From the NCBI GenBank assembly GCA_963716455.1, contig CAVQTK010000005.1, positions 1-26,118 on the forward strand: a stretch of 26,118 nt of DNA, written 5' to 3'. The notes beneath the pieces were generated by a model. It ran no database searches. It was not told where the DNA came from and saw nothing but the letters and a program-made list of their open reading frames with translations. Below are positions 7,803-16,712 of the stretch, piece after piece; position 1 is the first letter of the stretch, and every line of letters starts with the position of its first letter. This stretch comes from CAVQTK01 sp963716455 (GTDB lineage Bacteria; Pseudomonadota; Gammaproteobacteria; Coxiellales; Coxiellaceae). The position numbers and the translations under genes are program-made.

Positions 7803-8135
7803 CAAAAAGTGGGGTAGTTGAATCGTGAGAACGTCCAGATATGAAAAAGCTGAGCATTATAATTCAGCTCCATCCTTGGAGCTTTACCCTTCAGGCGCAC
7901 TGTGTGCGTGGTATTAAATTTGTTGCTGATTCCACCTTTAGATGGCAGTTGAATTGTTTCTAGCTTATTACCACCTCAAGCAGCTCATCACTATGAAAAA
8001 ATAGAGGCTTTTGGAATATGGATTCTTTTGGCTTTGCTATTTTTTGGAGTATTAAGCTTTATTTTGTGGCCCCCTATACAAATTTTAGCACGTTGGATTA
8101 TCAATTTATTTAATTTAACCTCATAATTTTTTAAA
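7803..8135 (+). other. Gene-free stretch with possible decayed small membrane-protein gene
   Basis: No intact gene is visible. Three short plus-strand frames look protein-like: a GTG-started piece at 7825 (RYEKAEHYNSAPSLELYP), a 40-codon frame 7841-7963, and a 57-codon frame 7953-8126 without a usual start codon whose product has one hydrophobic segment (FGIWILLALLFFGVLSFILW) followed by ILARWIINL. They could be frameshifted pieces of one small membrane-protein gene after ratA. I cannot name the family. Overlapping hairpins lie at 7849-7883. Confidence 0.35.
7849..7883 (+). terminator. Two overlapping hairpins after ratA
   Basis: AGCTGA (7849-7854) pairs with TCAGCT (7864-7869), and the overlapping AGCTCC (7866-7871) pairs with GGAGCT (7878-7883). 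The two stems share bases and exclude each other. Only three T follow, so termination would be weak; the arrangement could also be chance within decayed coding sequence. Confidence 0.3.
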
Positions 8136-9629
8136 TTAGGACCTTTTGATAAACTCTAGTTTCTTACCAACTTCATCAATCACCTCACGAGTAGTGGTTT
8201 TTCTAGAAAACAAGGACCAACTGCTAGTAATTCCAAGCTTGCAAAAAGTATTTACATCTTTATCGTTTTTGTAATTTTGAATTAATTTTTCTACCGAGGT
8301 AAAATTTTTCTCTCCGCTTGAACACCAAATTAGGAAACATTGCTTTTCTATTTCAAATAATTTATTACGCTTACTCTTTAGATTTTCTCTGGCAGCTGAA
8401 TTTGAACAGCAACTGTCGATACGCTTCTCGAGATCAAGAATTTGTGTGCCGAGATCTTTTATAATTTTCTTCAATTCTCGGTTTTTTTTGCTATTAATAT
8501 CGTTAGAATATTGTGTGTTATTTTTGTTCTCTTCATAAAGATCTGATTCTGTGGCCTGAAAAAGCAAGGGCTGATCTTCTTCTTCAATTATTGGGGTATG
8601 AACTTTTTCTTCTTTCTTTTCTGAAGAATTTGTCGTATCTACTACTATTCCTATTTCCAATTTAGTTTCAGGGATTGGATCTTTGTAGATGGGTGCATCC
8701 GGATTAATTATAGTAGTATAATCTGCGCCGGTTTCCCTTATTGCGGCAAGGCCCCGTCCTTCATTAAGTTCCGTTCCTTCGTAATCTGTGCCAAATGATG
8801 TGGGAGAGAATTTTTTTGGGTTTTTAAATCGTTTAGGATCAGGTTTAAAAATTCTAGATTGTTTTTCATCGCTATGAGATTTTTTTGATAACCTATCATA
8901 ACAATCAGTAAAAATAGATTTTAAAAGTACAGCATCTTCATCTTCTTCTGTTTGCGCAAACTTCATAATGGCTTGGGCTGCTTCCAAGAGTTGCTGATGC
9001 AAGCTAGGGTAATCCTTCAAGATAGAATCAATGGCTTTTTTTAAGGCTGTTGCATAGTCTTTTTCTTCTTCGACTTCTTTTTCTATGTCTTTTACTTCCT
9101 TGTATTCGGATGGAGCGTACCACAATTCAGTAAGACTGCTAATAAATTCCTTGGCGGCTGCCACGGTTGGATGTCTTTTTAAAGATGATAAAGCTCGCGA
9201 TACGGAAATAGTATGTAGTGGCGGCAAGCCGCCATCTAGCTTCTTAAAGCTCTTATTTATATAAGATTTTAAAAGATTTTTTCCCATAGACGGAGGAAAT
9301 ACTATCAGAGTATTTTTCATTACCACTGAAGAGAAATAACCGTCCGCATAGATCATTTGTATCGCTAAGTGGCATGAGCCAAAAAAATACTTTAACTTTT
9401 CGTCTGCTGATAATGTGCCAATGTCTAATTTTTTCATTATAGTTAACACGTAATCCATTGCTATAAGGGGAGCTTCTTCCTCACCAATATTTGCAGATTC
9501 TTTTTCCCAACGGTTGATGGTATAATCCCAATTCTTGATAAGGTTAGGTTCTTTTGATTTTATCTCGGATAATAACGATTCATCATAAGCTGCTATAGAA
9601 TCTTCTATGGTTTTTAATTGTTTAGACAT
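8136..9629 (-). CDS. Hypothetical protein, intact member of a tandem orphan pair
   Basis: A 497-residue soluble-looking protein that I do not recognise. Residues 1-315 share colinear similarity with the broken neighbour at 9749-10902: the opening IEDSIAAYDESLLSEIK, APLIAMDYVLTIMKKLDIGT (52-71), LKRHPTVAAAKEFIS (150-164), PSLHQQLLEAAQAIM (208-222) and GADYTTIINPDAPIY (301-315). Residues 317-497 are unique: an acidic linker, a likely coiled coil (about 380-432), then a Ser/Thr/Lys-rich end. A clear Shine-Dalgarno (agaggtg) precedes the ATG. There is no signal peptide or membrane helix. Such mostly helical, lineage-specific, duplicated proteins in intracellular Legionellales are often secreted effectors; that is a guess here. 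It is convergent with ratA. Confidence 0.7.
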   Translation of the reverse strand: MSKQLKTIEDSIAAYDESLLSEIKSKEPNLIKNWDYTINRWEKESANIGEEEAPLIAMDYVLTIMKKLDIGTLSADEKLKYFFGSCHLAIQMIYADGYFSSVVMKNTLIVFPPSMGKNLLKSYINKSFKKLDGGLPPLHTISVSRALSSLKRHPTVAAAKEFISSLTELWYAPSEYKEVKDIEKEVEEEKDYATALKKAIDSILKDYPSLHQQLLEAAQAIMKFAQTEEDEDAVLLKSIFTDCYDRLSKKSHSDEKQSRIFKPDPKRFKNPKKFSPTSFGTDYEGTELNEGRGLAAIRETGADYTTIINPDAPIYKDPIPETKLEIGIVVDTTNSSEKKEEKVHTPIIEEEDQPLLFQATESDLYEENKNNTQYSNDINSKKNRELKKIIKDLGTQILDLEKRIDSCCSNSAARENLKSKRNKLFEIEKQCFLIWCSSGEKNFTSVEKLIQNYKNDKDVNTFCKLGITSSWSLFSRKTTTREVIDEVGKKLEFIKRS

Positions 9630-9748
9630 TTATCACCTCTAGTATTTAGTTATTTTTTTAATTTTATAAGTTTTATATTAAGGAAATATTAGCGTGCATT
9701 CATCCTAATTAACTGCGTTTTATTGGTACTAAGCGCATGCTGGCTTTT

Positions 9749-10902
9749 TTACTTCTTTTGGTAAATAGGTGCATCCTGGCTAATTATCGTAGTGTAATCT
9801 GCGCCAGTTTTTCTTTTTTCAGCAAGTAACCATCCCTGTCTAAGTTCCGATTCTTCATAATCGTCGTCTTTATTATTGTCTTCAATATTGCTTTGGGTTT
9901 TGCTTTCAATTGGAGTGGGTAAGGATTTTTTTTGTGGCTTAGTTAATAGCTCGGGATTGGGTTTAAAAAATGTAGGTTTTTTAGCCTCTTTTTCATCACT
10001 GCAAAATTGTTTTTCTAAGTTACCATGACAATTCGTAAAAACAGATTTTAAAATGACAGCATCTTCATTTTTATTATTTTTCGCATACTGCATAACAGCT
10101 TGTGCTGTTTCAAATAACTGTTGGTGAAGGCTAGGGTGATGCTTCATGATTGAATCAATCGCCTTTATTAATGCGGATTGATAATCTTTTTCCTCGCCTT
10201 GAGGTTTTTCTTCTTTTGTTTCCTCACTCTCGAGAGGGCTATACCAATGCTCCGACAGGTTGCTGATAAATTCTTTAGCTGCCTCAATGGTTGGACTTCT
10301 TTTTAAATGGCAAAAGAGCCTGCTCTATAGCATGAGCGGTATTGTTACTTAATTGGGGGTAACGCACCTTCTAATTTTATAAAAACTTGGTTTATATAAG
10401 ATTTTAAAAGAAATTTCTCGATCTGTGGAAGAAGATCCTGCAGATTTAATTCTATTATAGATTCAGATGGATAAACTTCATATGAGTAAATACTGTGTAG
10501 GGCTAAGAAACAGGAGCCCATAAAAAACTCTAACTTGTCTTTTGCTGATAACGTGCCAATGTCTAATCTTTTCATTATGGTTATCACATAATCCATCGCT
10601 ATTAAAGGGGCTTCTTTGCCTAAAACTCCGTATTCCCCTTCTCCTCGACGTGTAGCAGCTGCTTTATTTTTTAGTTCTTGGAGATTGGGACCATAACTCC
10701 CGTCTGTGAATGTTTTCTGAAAATCCGGAAGATTCTTAACGAAGTATTGTATGTATAAAGTTTCGAATGATTTTTCCCAGGCTTCTGTTCTCTTAATCCA
10801 ATTGACGATAAGTTCAGGCTGTTTGGTTTTTATTTCAGATAATAAGGTTTCATCATAAGTGGCTATGGAATCTTCTATTCTTTCTGGTAATGATTTGGAC
10901 AT
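9749..10902 (-). pseudogene. Broken paralogue of the neighbouring orphan gene
   Basis: The first part (10902-10345) opens LPERIEDSIATYDETLLSEI and carries APLIAMDYVITIMKRLDIGT, matching the intact neighbour. It has an extra segment of about 45 residues (around LPDFQKTFTDGSYGPNLQEL). The frame then breaks after GALPPIK. A short middle piece, LSNNTAHAIEQAL, is in another frame, and a third frame from about 10320 reads CHLKRSPTIEAAKEFISNL and runs on through KHHPSLHQQLFETAQAVMQY to GADYTTIISQDAPIYQKK and a stop at 9749. So there are two frameshifts within about 40 bases, and the long coiled-coil tail of the neighbour is absent. The start regions of both copies share a tagag-containing leader, consistent with tandem duplication. 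Confidence 0.75.
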
Positions 10903-11056
10903 TTTTGGTCTCTAGTTATTTCGTTACTCAATAAAATTATTATAAAAATTAAATATTAAGGGAAAATTAATCCCGGTTAGGATACAATAGCTAAAATTTG
11001 GCCGATACCTGATAAATCAACCTAATGCGAAAAATTACCTTATTAAGGATTAGTAG

Positions 11057-11323
11057 TTGCTAAAAGTTACTGTCGCATATGCCACCCTAACTCACCAGGT
11101 AGAAATTCCTCTTTGGGTTGAAAAAAATTGTACTGTGGCTTTAGCAATATTACGTTCTGGATTAATAAAGCAATTTCCTAGCATTGAATTAGCTAACACG
11201 GTAGTGGGGATTTATAGTAAGCCGGTTGCTTTGGATGATCTTGTTTCTGACGGTGATAGAATAGAGTTATATCGGCCTTTAATTATAGACCCGAAGAAGG
11301 CACGACGACTTCGCGCAAAGTAG
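11057..11323 (+). CDS. ratB: RatB / RnfH-family ubiquitin-like protein
   Basis: An 88-residue protein of the RnfH (UPF0125) family with a beta-grasp fold: it opens with MLKVTVAYATLTHQVEIPLWV and has the signature SDGDRIELYRPLIIDPKKAR-R. The physiological role of the family is unclear; the gene usually forms a pair with ratA. The start is TTG at 11057, preceded by aagga at 11045-11049; no ATG or GTG is available in frame nearby. Normally it follows ratA directly, but here an orphan gene pair separates them. Confidence 0.9.
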   Translation: MLKVTVAYATLTHQVEIPLWVEKNCTVALAILRSGLIKQFPSIELANTVVGIYSKPVALDDLVSDGDRIELYRPLIIDPKKARRLRAK

Positions 11324-11528
11324 TGGTAATATTCACCCTGTAGAGGAAAGCCCCCTTTTGCTCATATTGAACGAAAAAATATCCTCGGAATACTAATAAT
11401 ATTTAAATATATACTCACATTTCCTCGTCATTTTTTCATCCAACTTGAATAAAAGCTGGGCGTTCTGCCTTGGCAAATTGAACTCTCGTGAACGCTTACA
11501 AGTAATGTAATAGCCGTCTGGATAATTA

Positions 11529-11876
11529 CTATTTTTTAGGGTTTAAACTTCTATTTTCTCTAATATTAGTAATAAAATGCGTTACTCTGCCTTGAGAAAA
11601 GTAAACTAACAGTTGTTTTGCTTGAAATTCACCACGACCAGGTTTTAAGGTATATACGTATACTAATCGGTTATCGTCAAAAATGTTGACAAGTATTGGG
11701 CTTCCAAGGACTCCTACAACCTGAGCTTTGTCCATCCCAACATGCAACAAGTGAAGCTTCTCTACTGACAGAAGATTGCCCTGCTCAATGTCTGGTTTGG
11801 AGGCGATAAAGCATCCACTTAGGGTTAGGCTAGTTAAAAGTACAGTTAAGAGGGGAAAAAAATTTTTTAATTTCAT
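11529..11876 (-). CDS. bamE: Outer membrane assembly lipoprotein BamE (SmpA/OmlA)
   Basis: A 115-residue lipoprotein: an N-terminal hydrophobic signal ends in the lipobox LTLSGC (Cys22), followed by the SmpA/OmlA domain with LHVGMDKAQVVGVLGSPILVN, then DDNRLVYVYTLKPG and QLLVYFSQGRVT. BamE is an accessory subunit of the BAM complex that folds beta-barrel proteins into the outer membrane. It is convergent with ratB and divergent from fur, the usual neighbourhood. Confidence 0.95.
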   Translation of the reverse strand: MKLKNFFPLLTVLLTSLTLSGCFIASKPDIEQGNLLSVEKLHLLHVGMDKAQVVGVLGSPILVNIFDDNRLVYVYTLKPGRGEFQAKQLLVYFSQGRVTHFITNIRENRSLNPKK

Positions 11877-11928
11877 AATGGTAACATTGTATTTTATTTT
11901 AAAATAAACTTCTAGATTTTTTCCATGG

Positions 11929-11934
11929 TATAAT
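11929..11934 (+). promoter_or_regulatory. Probable -10 box of fur
   Basis: A perfect TATAAT lies 72 bases before the fur start. The -35 position (11906-11911) is a poor match. No clear Fur box is visible in the bamE-fur gap. Confidence 0.4.
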
Positions 11935-12000
11935 ATTAATTAACTGTAGTATGCCCATCTATATTAAAACAATTTTTTTCAAATAAATGGAGACAACAAT

Positions 12001-12417
12001 TTGCCAAGGCGTGAATTGCGTGAAGTGGGTCTAAAAGTTACCCTTCCTAGAGCTAAGATTCTGAAAATTTTAGAAAATGCTGATCCGCATCATTTGACTG
12101 CAGAAGATGTGTATCAAGTGCTGATTAGTCAAGGTGAAGACGTAGGATTAGCCACAATTTATCGAGTACTCACTCAATTTGAAGCGGCTGGTCTGGTTAA
12201 GCGTCATCATTTTTCTGAAGAGCAGGCTGTCTTTGAGCTAGAGCATGGCGAGCATCATGATCATTTAGTTTGTGTTAGTTGCGGCTCAGTAGCTGAGTTC
12301 GTCGATGCAGTTATTGAAAAACGTCAATCAGAGATAGCACAAGCCTATGAGTTTAAAATGACTGATCATAACTTAACAATCTATGGGTTATGCAACCGCT
12401 GTGATAAAACAAGTTAG
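12001..12417 (+). CDS. fur: Ferric uptake regulator Fur
   Basis: A 138-residue metal-dependent repressor. The winged-helix domain includes LTAEDVYQVLISQGEDVGLA followed by TIYRVLTQFEAAGLVKRH. The metal/dimer domain includes HHDHLVCVSCG and the C-terminal CNRC, so both CxxC pairs are present. The start is TTG at 12001 with ggaga at 11989-11993. The nearby ATG at 11987 is out of frame with the protein, so it is not the start. Length is near normal (about 140-150). It is divergent from bamE, as in many gammaproteobacteria. Confidence 0.95.
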   Translation: MPRRELREVGLKVTLPRAKILKILENADPHHLTAEDVYQVLISQGEDVGLATIYRVLTQFEAAGLVKRHHFSEEQAVFELEHGEHHDHLVCVSCGSVAEFVDAVIEKRQSEIAQAYEFKMTDHNLTIYGLCNRCDKTS

Positions 12418-12442
12418 TAAACTACAATAGACTTTTTTACTT

Positions 12443-13225
12443 CTAGTGATTGCCTTCAAGATTTTTTAATAGTGCCAAATAGAGTCCCTGCAGAACAATA
12501 TCCGGATTTAAATAAGTGAAAATATTTTCTCCTTCAAATAAGTAAGAAAATCCTCCAGTTCCAATAATAATAGGAGCCTGTTCGTCAAAACATTGTTTGG
12601 CAATTCCTCTGGTTAACTCTTTTAGACTAGCCAGTTGACTATAATATAAACCTGCTTGAATAGATTGAACTGTATTGCGACCTAAAACCATTTCGGATTT
12701 AATAATTTCTACCGTTGGTAACGCAGCGGCGCTAGCCTGTAGAGCCTCCATTGCAGTTTTTAATCCTGGAAGAATGGTAACTCCTAAAAACTCCTGACGA
12801 TTATTAATCGCAATATAGGTAGTGGCGGTACCAAAATCGACTATAATAATATTTTTTCCGGGATGCTTATAAACTGCAGCTATGGCTTCAGCAATTAAGT
12901 CTGCCCCCACTTCAATAGGATTAATAGTTTTAATTTTAAGGCCGGTTTTAACTCCCGCTTGTAAGATAAAAGGTTCCGTATGGAAATATTTAATGCATGC
13001 TGCTCGTAATGAATAATCAATACCTGGTACCACTGAGGCCAAGGAGATTTGGTTAATTTCTTTATAATCAATTCCGTTCTCATGCAAAACATTTCGAAAA
13101 AAAATGCCAATTTGATCTGAAGTGTGAGTTTGTTTTGTGTCATAGCGAAAACGTAATTGGATGTTATTGCCTTGAAATACACCACCAAAGATATGTGAAT
13201 TGCCAACATCTAAACACAAAATCAT
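12443..13225 (-). CDS. coaX: Type III pantothenate kinase
   Basis: A 260-residue enzyme of the ASKHA fold that phosphorylates pantothenate, the first step of coenzyme A synthesis. The phosphate-binding motif MILCLDVGNSHIFGGVF opens the protein; IEVGADLIAEAIAA and NIIIVDFGTATTY are further family motifs, and IIGTGGFSYLF lies near the end. I place the start at the ATG at 13225, which follows agaagaaa, rather than 18 bases upstream. Monocistronic and convergent with fur. Confidence 0.95.
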   Translation of the reverse strand: MILCLDVGNSHIFGGVFQGNNIQLRFRYDTKQTHTSDQIGIFFRNVLHENGIDYKEINQISLASVVPGIDYSLRAACIKYFHTEPFILQAGVKTGLKIKTINPIEVGADLIAEAIAAVYKHPGKNIIIVDFGTATTYIAINNRQEFLGVTILPGLKTAMEALQASAAALPTVEIIKSEMVLGRNTVQSIQAGLYYSQLASLKELTRGIAKQCFDEQAPIIIGTGGFSYLFEGENIFTYLNPDIVLQGLYLALLKNLEGNH

Positions 13226-13384
13226 GTTTTTTCTTCTTCTCATTTGTTAATAGCAGTCTTAGCATGAGAATGCTTTCCTTGGGAGCCCTACCCTACATGC
13301 CCAATTAAATTATAAGGGAATAGCTTTGAAGATCACAGTTAATTTCATTGCTTTATGTACTTGATTTGCTAATATTAGGCATAT

Positions 13385-15193
13385 ATGAAAATAACCCCAC
13401 AGCATTTAATTCGTAACTTTTCTATTATTGCTCACATTGATCATGGTAAATCCACTTTAGCTGATCGCTTTATTCAATTGTGCGGCGGGCTGAGTGAACG
13501 TGAGATGACTACCCAAGTTTTAGATTCTATGGATATTGAGCGTGAGCGTGGTATCACCATAAAAGCACAAAGTGTTACCTTGCATTATCAAAGCAACGAT
13601 GGTCAAACTTATCAGCTCAATTTTATTGATACTCCCGGACATGTTGATTTTGCCTATGAAGTTTCACGTTCCTTAGCTGCCTGTGAAGGAGCTTTATTGG
13701 TAGTGGATGCGGGTCAAGGAGTGGAAGCTCAGACTGTCGCGACTTGCTATACCGCCATTGAACAAGGTTTGGAAGTATTACCGGTTATTAATAAAATTGA
13801 TCTTCCCCAAGCTGAGCCTGAACGTGTTATGCAAGAAATTGAAGATGTCATTGGTATTGAAGCTCTGAATGCCGTTCAAGTAAGTGCAAAGCAAGGAAAG
13901 GGTATTTATGAGCTATTAGAAAAGTTAATTGAGGTTATTCCTCCGCCTGAAGGAGATCGCAGTGAGCCTTTACAAGCACTCATTATTGATTCTTGGTTTG
14001 ATAGTTATTTAGGTGTGGTTTCTTTAGTGAGGATTATGAATGGCGCCCTTAAAAAAGGAGAAAAGATACGCGTCATGTCCACTGGAAAAGATCATCTAGT
14101 AGATGAAGTGGGCGTGTTTACTCCAAAACGTACCCTTTTAGATATATTGCAAGCTGGAGAAGTAGGATTTGTGGTTGCGGGCATTAAAGATATATTTGGC
14201 GCCCCAGTGGGAGACACTTTGACTCATACCAAACAACCCGCCTTAAAACCTTTGCCAGGATTTCATCAAGTAAAACCGCAAGTTTTTGCCGGATTATTCC
14301 CCATTAGTGCGGACGATTATGAAGCATTTCGTGATGCCTTAGCCAAACTAAAGCTTAACGATGCAGCTTTATTCTATGAACCTGAATCTTCACAAGCTTT
14401 GGGCTTTGGTTTTCGTTGCGGCTTTTTAGGTATGTTGCACATGGAAATTGTTCAAGAACGATTGGAACGTGAATACCATTTAGAATTAATTACCACCGCG
14501 CCTACAGTTATTTATGAAGTGTTAACTAGACAAAATGAAATTTTATACATAGATAATCCTAGCCAATTACCGGAGGCAGGTAAAATTAGTGAGATACGAG
14601 AACCGATTGCTCTAGTGCATATTTTAGTGCCTGCAGATTATTTAGGAAACGTTATCACCTTAACAATGGAGAGGCGGGGGTCACAAAAGAAACTGCAATA
14701 TTTAGGCAAGCAAATATCTTTAACTTATGAAATGCCGATGAATGAAATAGTGTTAGATTTTTTTGATCGCCTTAAATCGGTAAGTCGCGGCTTTGCTTCA
14801 TTAGATTATAATTTTGATCACTTTCAAGCAGCCGATTTGGTGAAGTTAGATGTGCTCATTAATGGAGAGAAAGTTGATGCTCTTACTATTATTACCCACC
14901 GCGACCATGCTTTTACTCGGGGTCAGGCACTTACGGAGCGCTTAAAAAATTTAATTCCGCGACAAATGTTTGACGTTGCGTTGCAAGCCGCTATTGGCAA
15001 CAAGATTATTGCACGACAAAGCATAAAAGCTTTGCGAAAAAATGTGACTGCTAAGTGTTATGGCGGGGACATTACTCGAAAACGTAAATTATTAGAAAAA
15101 CAAAAAGCTGGAAAAAAACGCATGAAGCAAGTGGGTAAAATTTCTATACCACAAGAAGCTTTTTTAGCGGTGCTTAAAGTGGATAAAGACTAA
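13385..15193 (+). CDS. lepA: Elongation factor 4 (LepA)
   Basis: A 602-residue translational GTPase of normal length. GTPase motifs are intact: G1 AHIDHGKST, G2 RGITIKAQ, G3 DTPGHVDF, G4 NKID. The C-terminal LepA-specific domain is complete (ALRKNVTAKCYGGDITRKRK, then KMKQVGKISIPQEAF-like end). LepA acts on ribosomes to support translation and 30S biogenesis. A promoter-like TTGCTT-16-TAATAT at 13348-13375 would give almost no leader. A symporter gene follows after 13 bases. In many relatives lepB follows directly; here it is 3.9 kb away. Confidence 0.97.
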   Translation: MKITPQHLIRNFSIIAHIDHGKSTLADRFIQLCGGLSEREMTTQVLDSMDIERERGITIKAQSVTLHYQSNDGQTYQLNFIDTPGHVDFAYEVSRSLAACEGALLVVDAGQGVEAQTVATCYTAIEQGLEVLPVINKIDLPQAEPERVMQEIEDVIGIEALNAVQVSAKQGKGIYELLEKLIEVIPPPEGDRSEPLQALIIDSWFDSYLGVVSLVRIMNGALKKGEKIRVMSTGKDHLVDEVGVFTPKRTLLDILQAGEVGFVVAGIKDIFGAPVGDTLTHTKQPALKPLPGFHQVKPQVFAGLFPISADDYEAFRDALAKLKLNDAALFYEPESSQALGFGFRCGFLGMLHMEIVQERLEREYHLELITTAPTVIYEVLTRQNEILYIDNPSQLPEAGKISEIREPIALVHILVPADYLGNVITLTMERRGSQKKLQYLGKQISLTYEMPMNEIVLDFFDRLKSVSRGFASLDYNFDHFQAADLVKLDVLINGEKVDALTIITHRDHAFTRGQALTERLKNLIPRQMFDVALQAAIGNKIIARQSIKALRKNVTAKCYGGDITRKRKLLEKQKAGKKRMKQVGKISIPQEAFLAVLKVDKD

Positions 15194-15206
15194 TTCTGCT
15201 TGCACT

Positions 15207-16583
15207 ATGGACTTATGGAATAGCACGGTATTTATCCTCTTCATCTTGTTTATGGTAGTAGCGGGGCTGCTCAAATCAAAATGGGTTAAATCAGAAAACC
15301 AATACTTATTAGCTAACCGCAATACTCGCTTATTTGCTTTAGTTGCCACTTTGGTCATGACTGAATTCAATACTGCAACACTAATCGCATTTTCGGGCTT
15401 AGGATATGCGGCAGGTTGGTGGGCCTTAACTTTACCTTTCATATTTCTCCTTGGATTAATATTTTATGCTTTAACTGTAGCGAAACGCTGGAAAGAGTTT
15501 AACGGCATATCCGTTGCTCATTATTTTACAGTGCGTTATGGTCCCGATATTGCCTATGGAGTTAGTTTAATCTTGTTTGTAGCTATGTTGGGGTTCAGTG
15601 CTGTTTATGTAAAGTCCTTAACCTTAATTTTTTATGAACTCTTTCCTTGGCTAAACTCTTGGCTCATCAGCGGTGGATTGGTCATTTTGATGTTGTTGAT
15701 GACGTTGCGCGGTGGTTTAATCGCTATTATTCGCACCGATGTTATTAGTTTTTTAATGATGCTGATATTTTTTCCACTCGTAATTTATTTTGTCGGGCAT
15801 ACACCTACCATACAATCTACCCACTTAAATTTGATCCAAATGCAGCACACACTTCCTCCTCAATTTATTATTTCTTTAATTTTATTAACCATGTTTAGTT
15901 ATATCCTCGCACCTTGGTATGGACAAAAAATGGTTGCTGCCGATTCAACCAAAACTGCTTATTGTGCTGTTTTCATTGCGTCATTATGTATCTTTTTTCT
16001 TTATGGTGGGAGTATTTTCGCAGCAGCTTTGTTACGCTATAAAGGAATTTCTTTACCTCAACCAGAACTCGCCTTACCTTATATTATTCATACCATCTTG
16101 CCGACCAAAATTCGGGGATTGGCTTATGCCTTATTATTTTCTATTGCTGCGACTACATTAGCAGGAGTGTGGAGTGCGATGGTCACATTGTTGCGAGGCA
16201 GTTTGCCGTACCAAGTTAATAAGCCATTGTCTTTTACGATGTTGTTACTTTTTCTGTGTGCGTTGTTCTCCTATCTGGGCGCCAACATTCTTATAGATCG
16301 CATCTTAAATAAAATGATTTTAATGAATATTCCGATTGTAGCATTATCCTTTGCGTTGTTAGCAGGGTTTTATTGGCCGAAAGCCTCACGTGGCGGTGTC
16401 TATCTTAGTGTGATAATGGGTTTGATTTGGGGGATAGGCTGTTATTTTTTATATGGAGAAAAAGGATTCTACACTTGGTATTGGGCTGTGTATGGCATCC
16501 CTATAATTTTTATCGCAGGAATTGTGGGTTCCCTTTTATTGCCAACCTCTAAGCATTCTGTTATTAGAGTGCAAAATAGTTAA
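15207..16583 (+). CDS. Sodium:solute symporter family (SSS/SLC5) transporter
   Basis: A 458-residue polytopic membrane protein with about 11-13 hydrophobic segments. N-terminal ENQYLLANRNTRLFALVATL and EFNTATLIAFSGLGYAAGWW match the unwound first core helix of the SSS family, and VAKRWKEFNGISVAHYFTVR follows the next helices, as in PutP/PanF-type carriers. The substrate cannot be told from sequence. It lies 13 bases after lepA on the same strand, so it is probably co-transcribed. The conserved position after lepA is normally taken by lepB. Confidence 0.85.
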   Translation: MDLWNSTVFILFILFMVVAGLLKSKWVKSENQYLLANRNTRLFALVATLVMTEFNTATLIAFSGLGYAAGWWALTLPFIFLLGLIFYALTVAKRWKEFNGISVAHYFTVRYGPDIAYGVSLILFVAMLGFSAVYVKSLTLIFYELFPWLNSWLISGGLVILMLLMTLRGGLIAIIRTDVISFLMMLIFFPLVIYFVGHTPTIQSTHLNLIQMQHTLPPQFIISLILLTMFSYILAPWYGQKMVAADSTKTAYCAVFIASLCIFFLYGGSIFAAALLRYKGISLPQPELALPYIIHTILPTKIRGLAYALLFSIAATTLAGVWSAMVTLLRGSLPYQVNKPLSFTMLLLFLCALFSYLGANILIDRILNKMILMNIPIVALSFALLAGFYWPKASRGGVYLSVIMGLIWGIGCYFLYGEKGFYTWYWAVYGIPIIFIAGIVGSLLLPTSKHSVIRVQNS

Positions 16584-16634
16584 ACAGATAGGGTAGGTCA
16601 TAAATATACAGTAAAATACTCTAATAGAAAGTGA

Positions 16635-16664
16635 TTGACAAAAATTCATTAATTGTGGTTACAT
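16635..16664 (+). promoter_or_regulatory. Promoter-like sequence before the orphan pseudogene
   Basis: A perfect TTGACA (16635-16640), an 18-base spacer and TTACAT (16659-16664). An ATG with Shine-Dalgarno cggaga follows at 16713. Confidence 0.5.
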
Positions 16665-16712
16665 GCAAATGAAATTTTATTTGGTCTAAACTAAAAACGG
16701 AGATTTTCAAAT

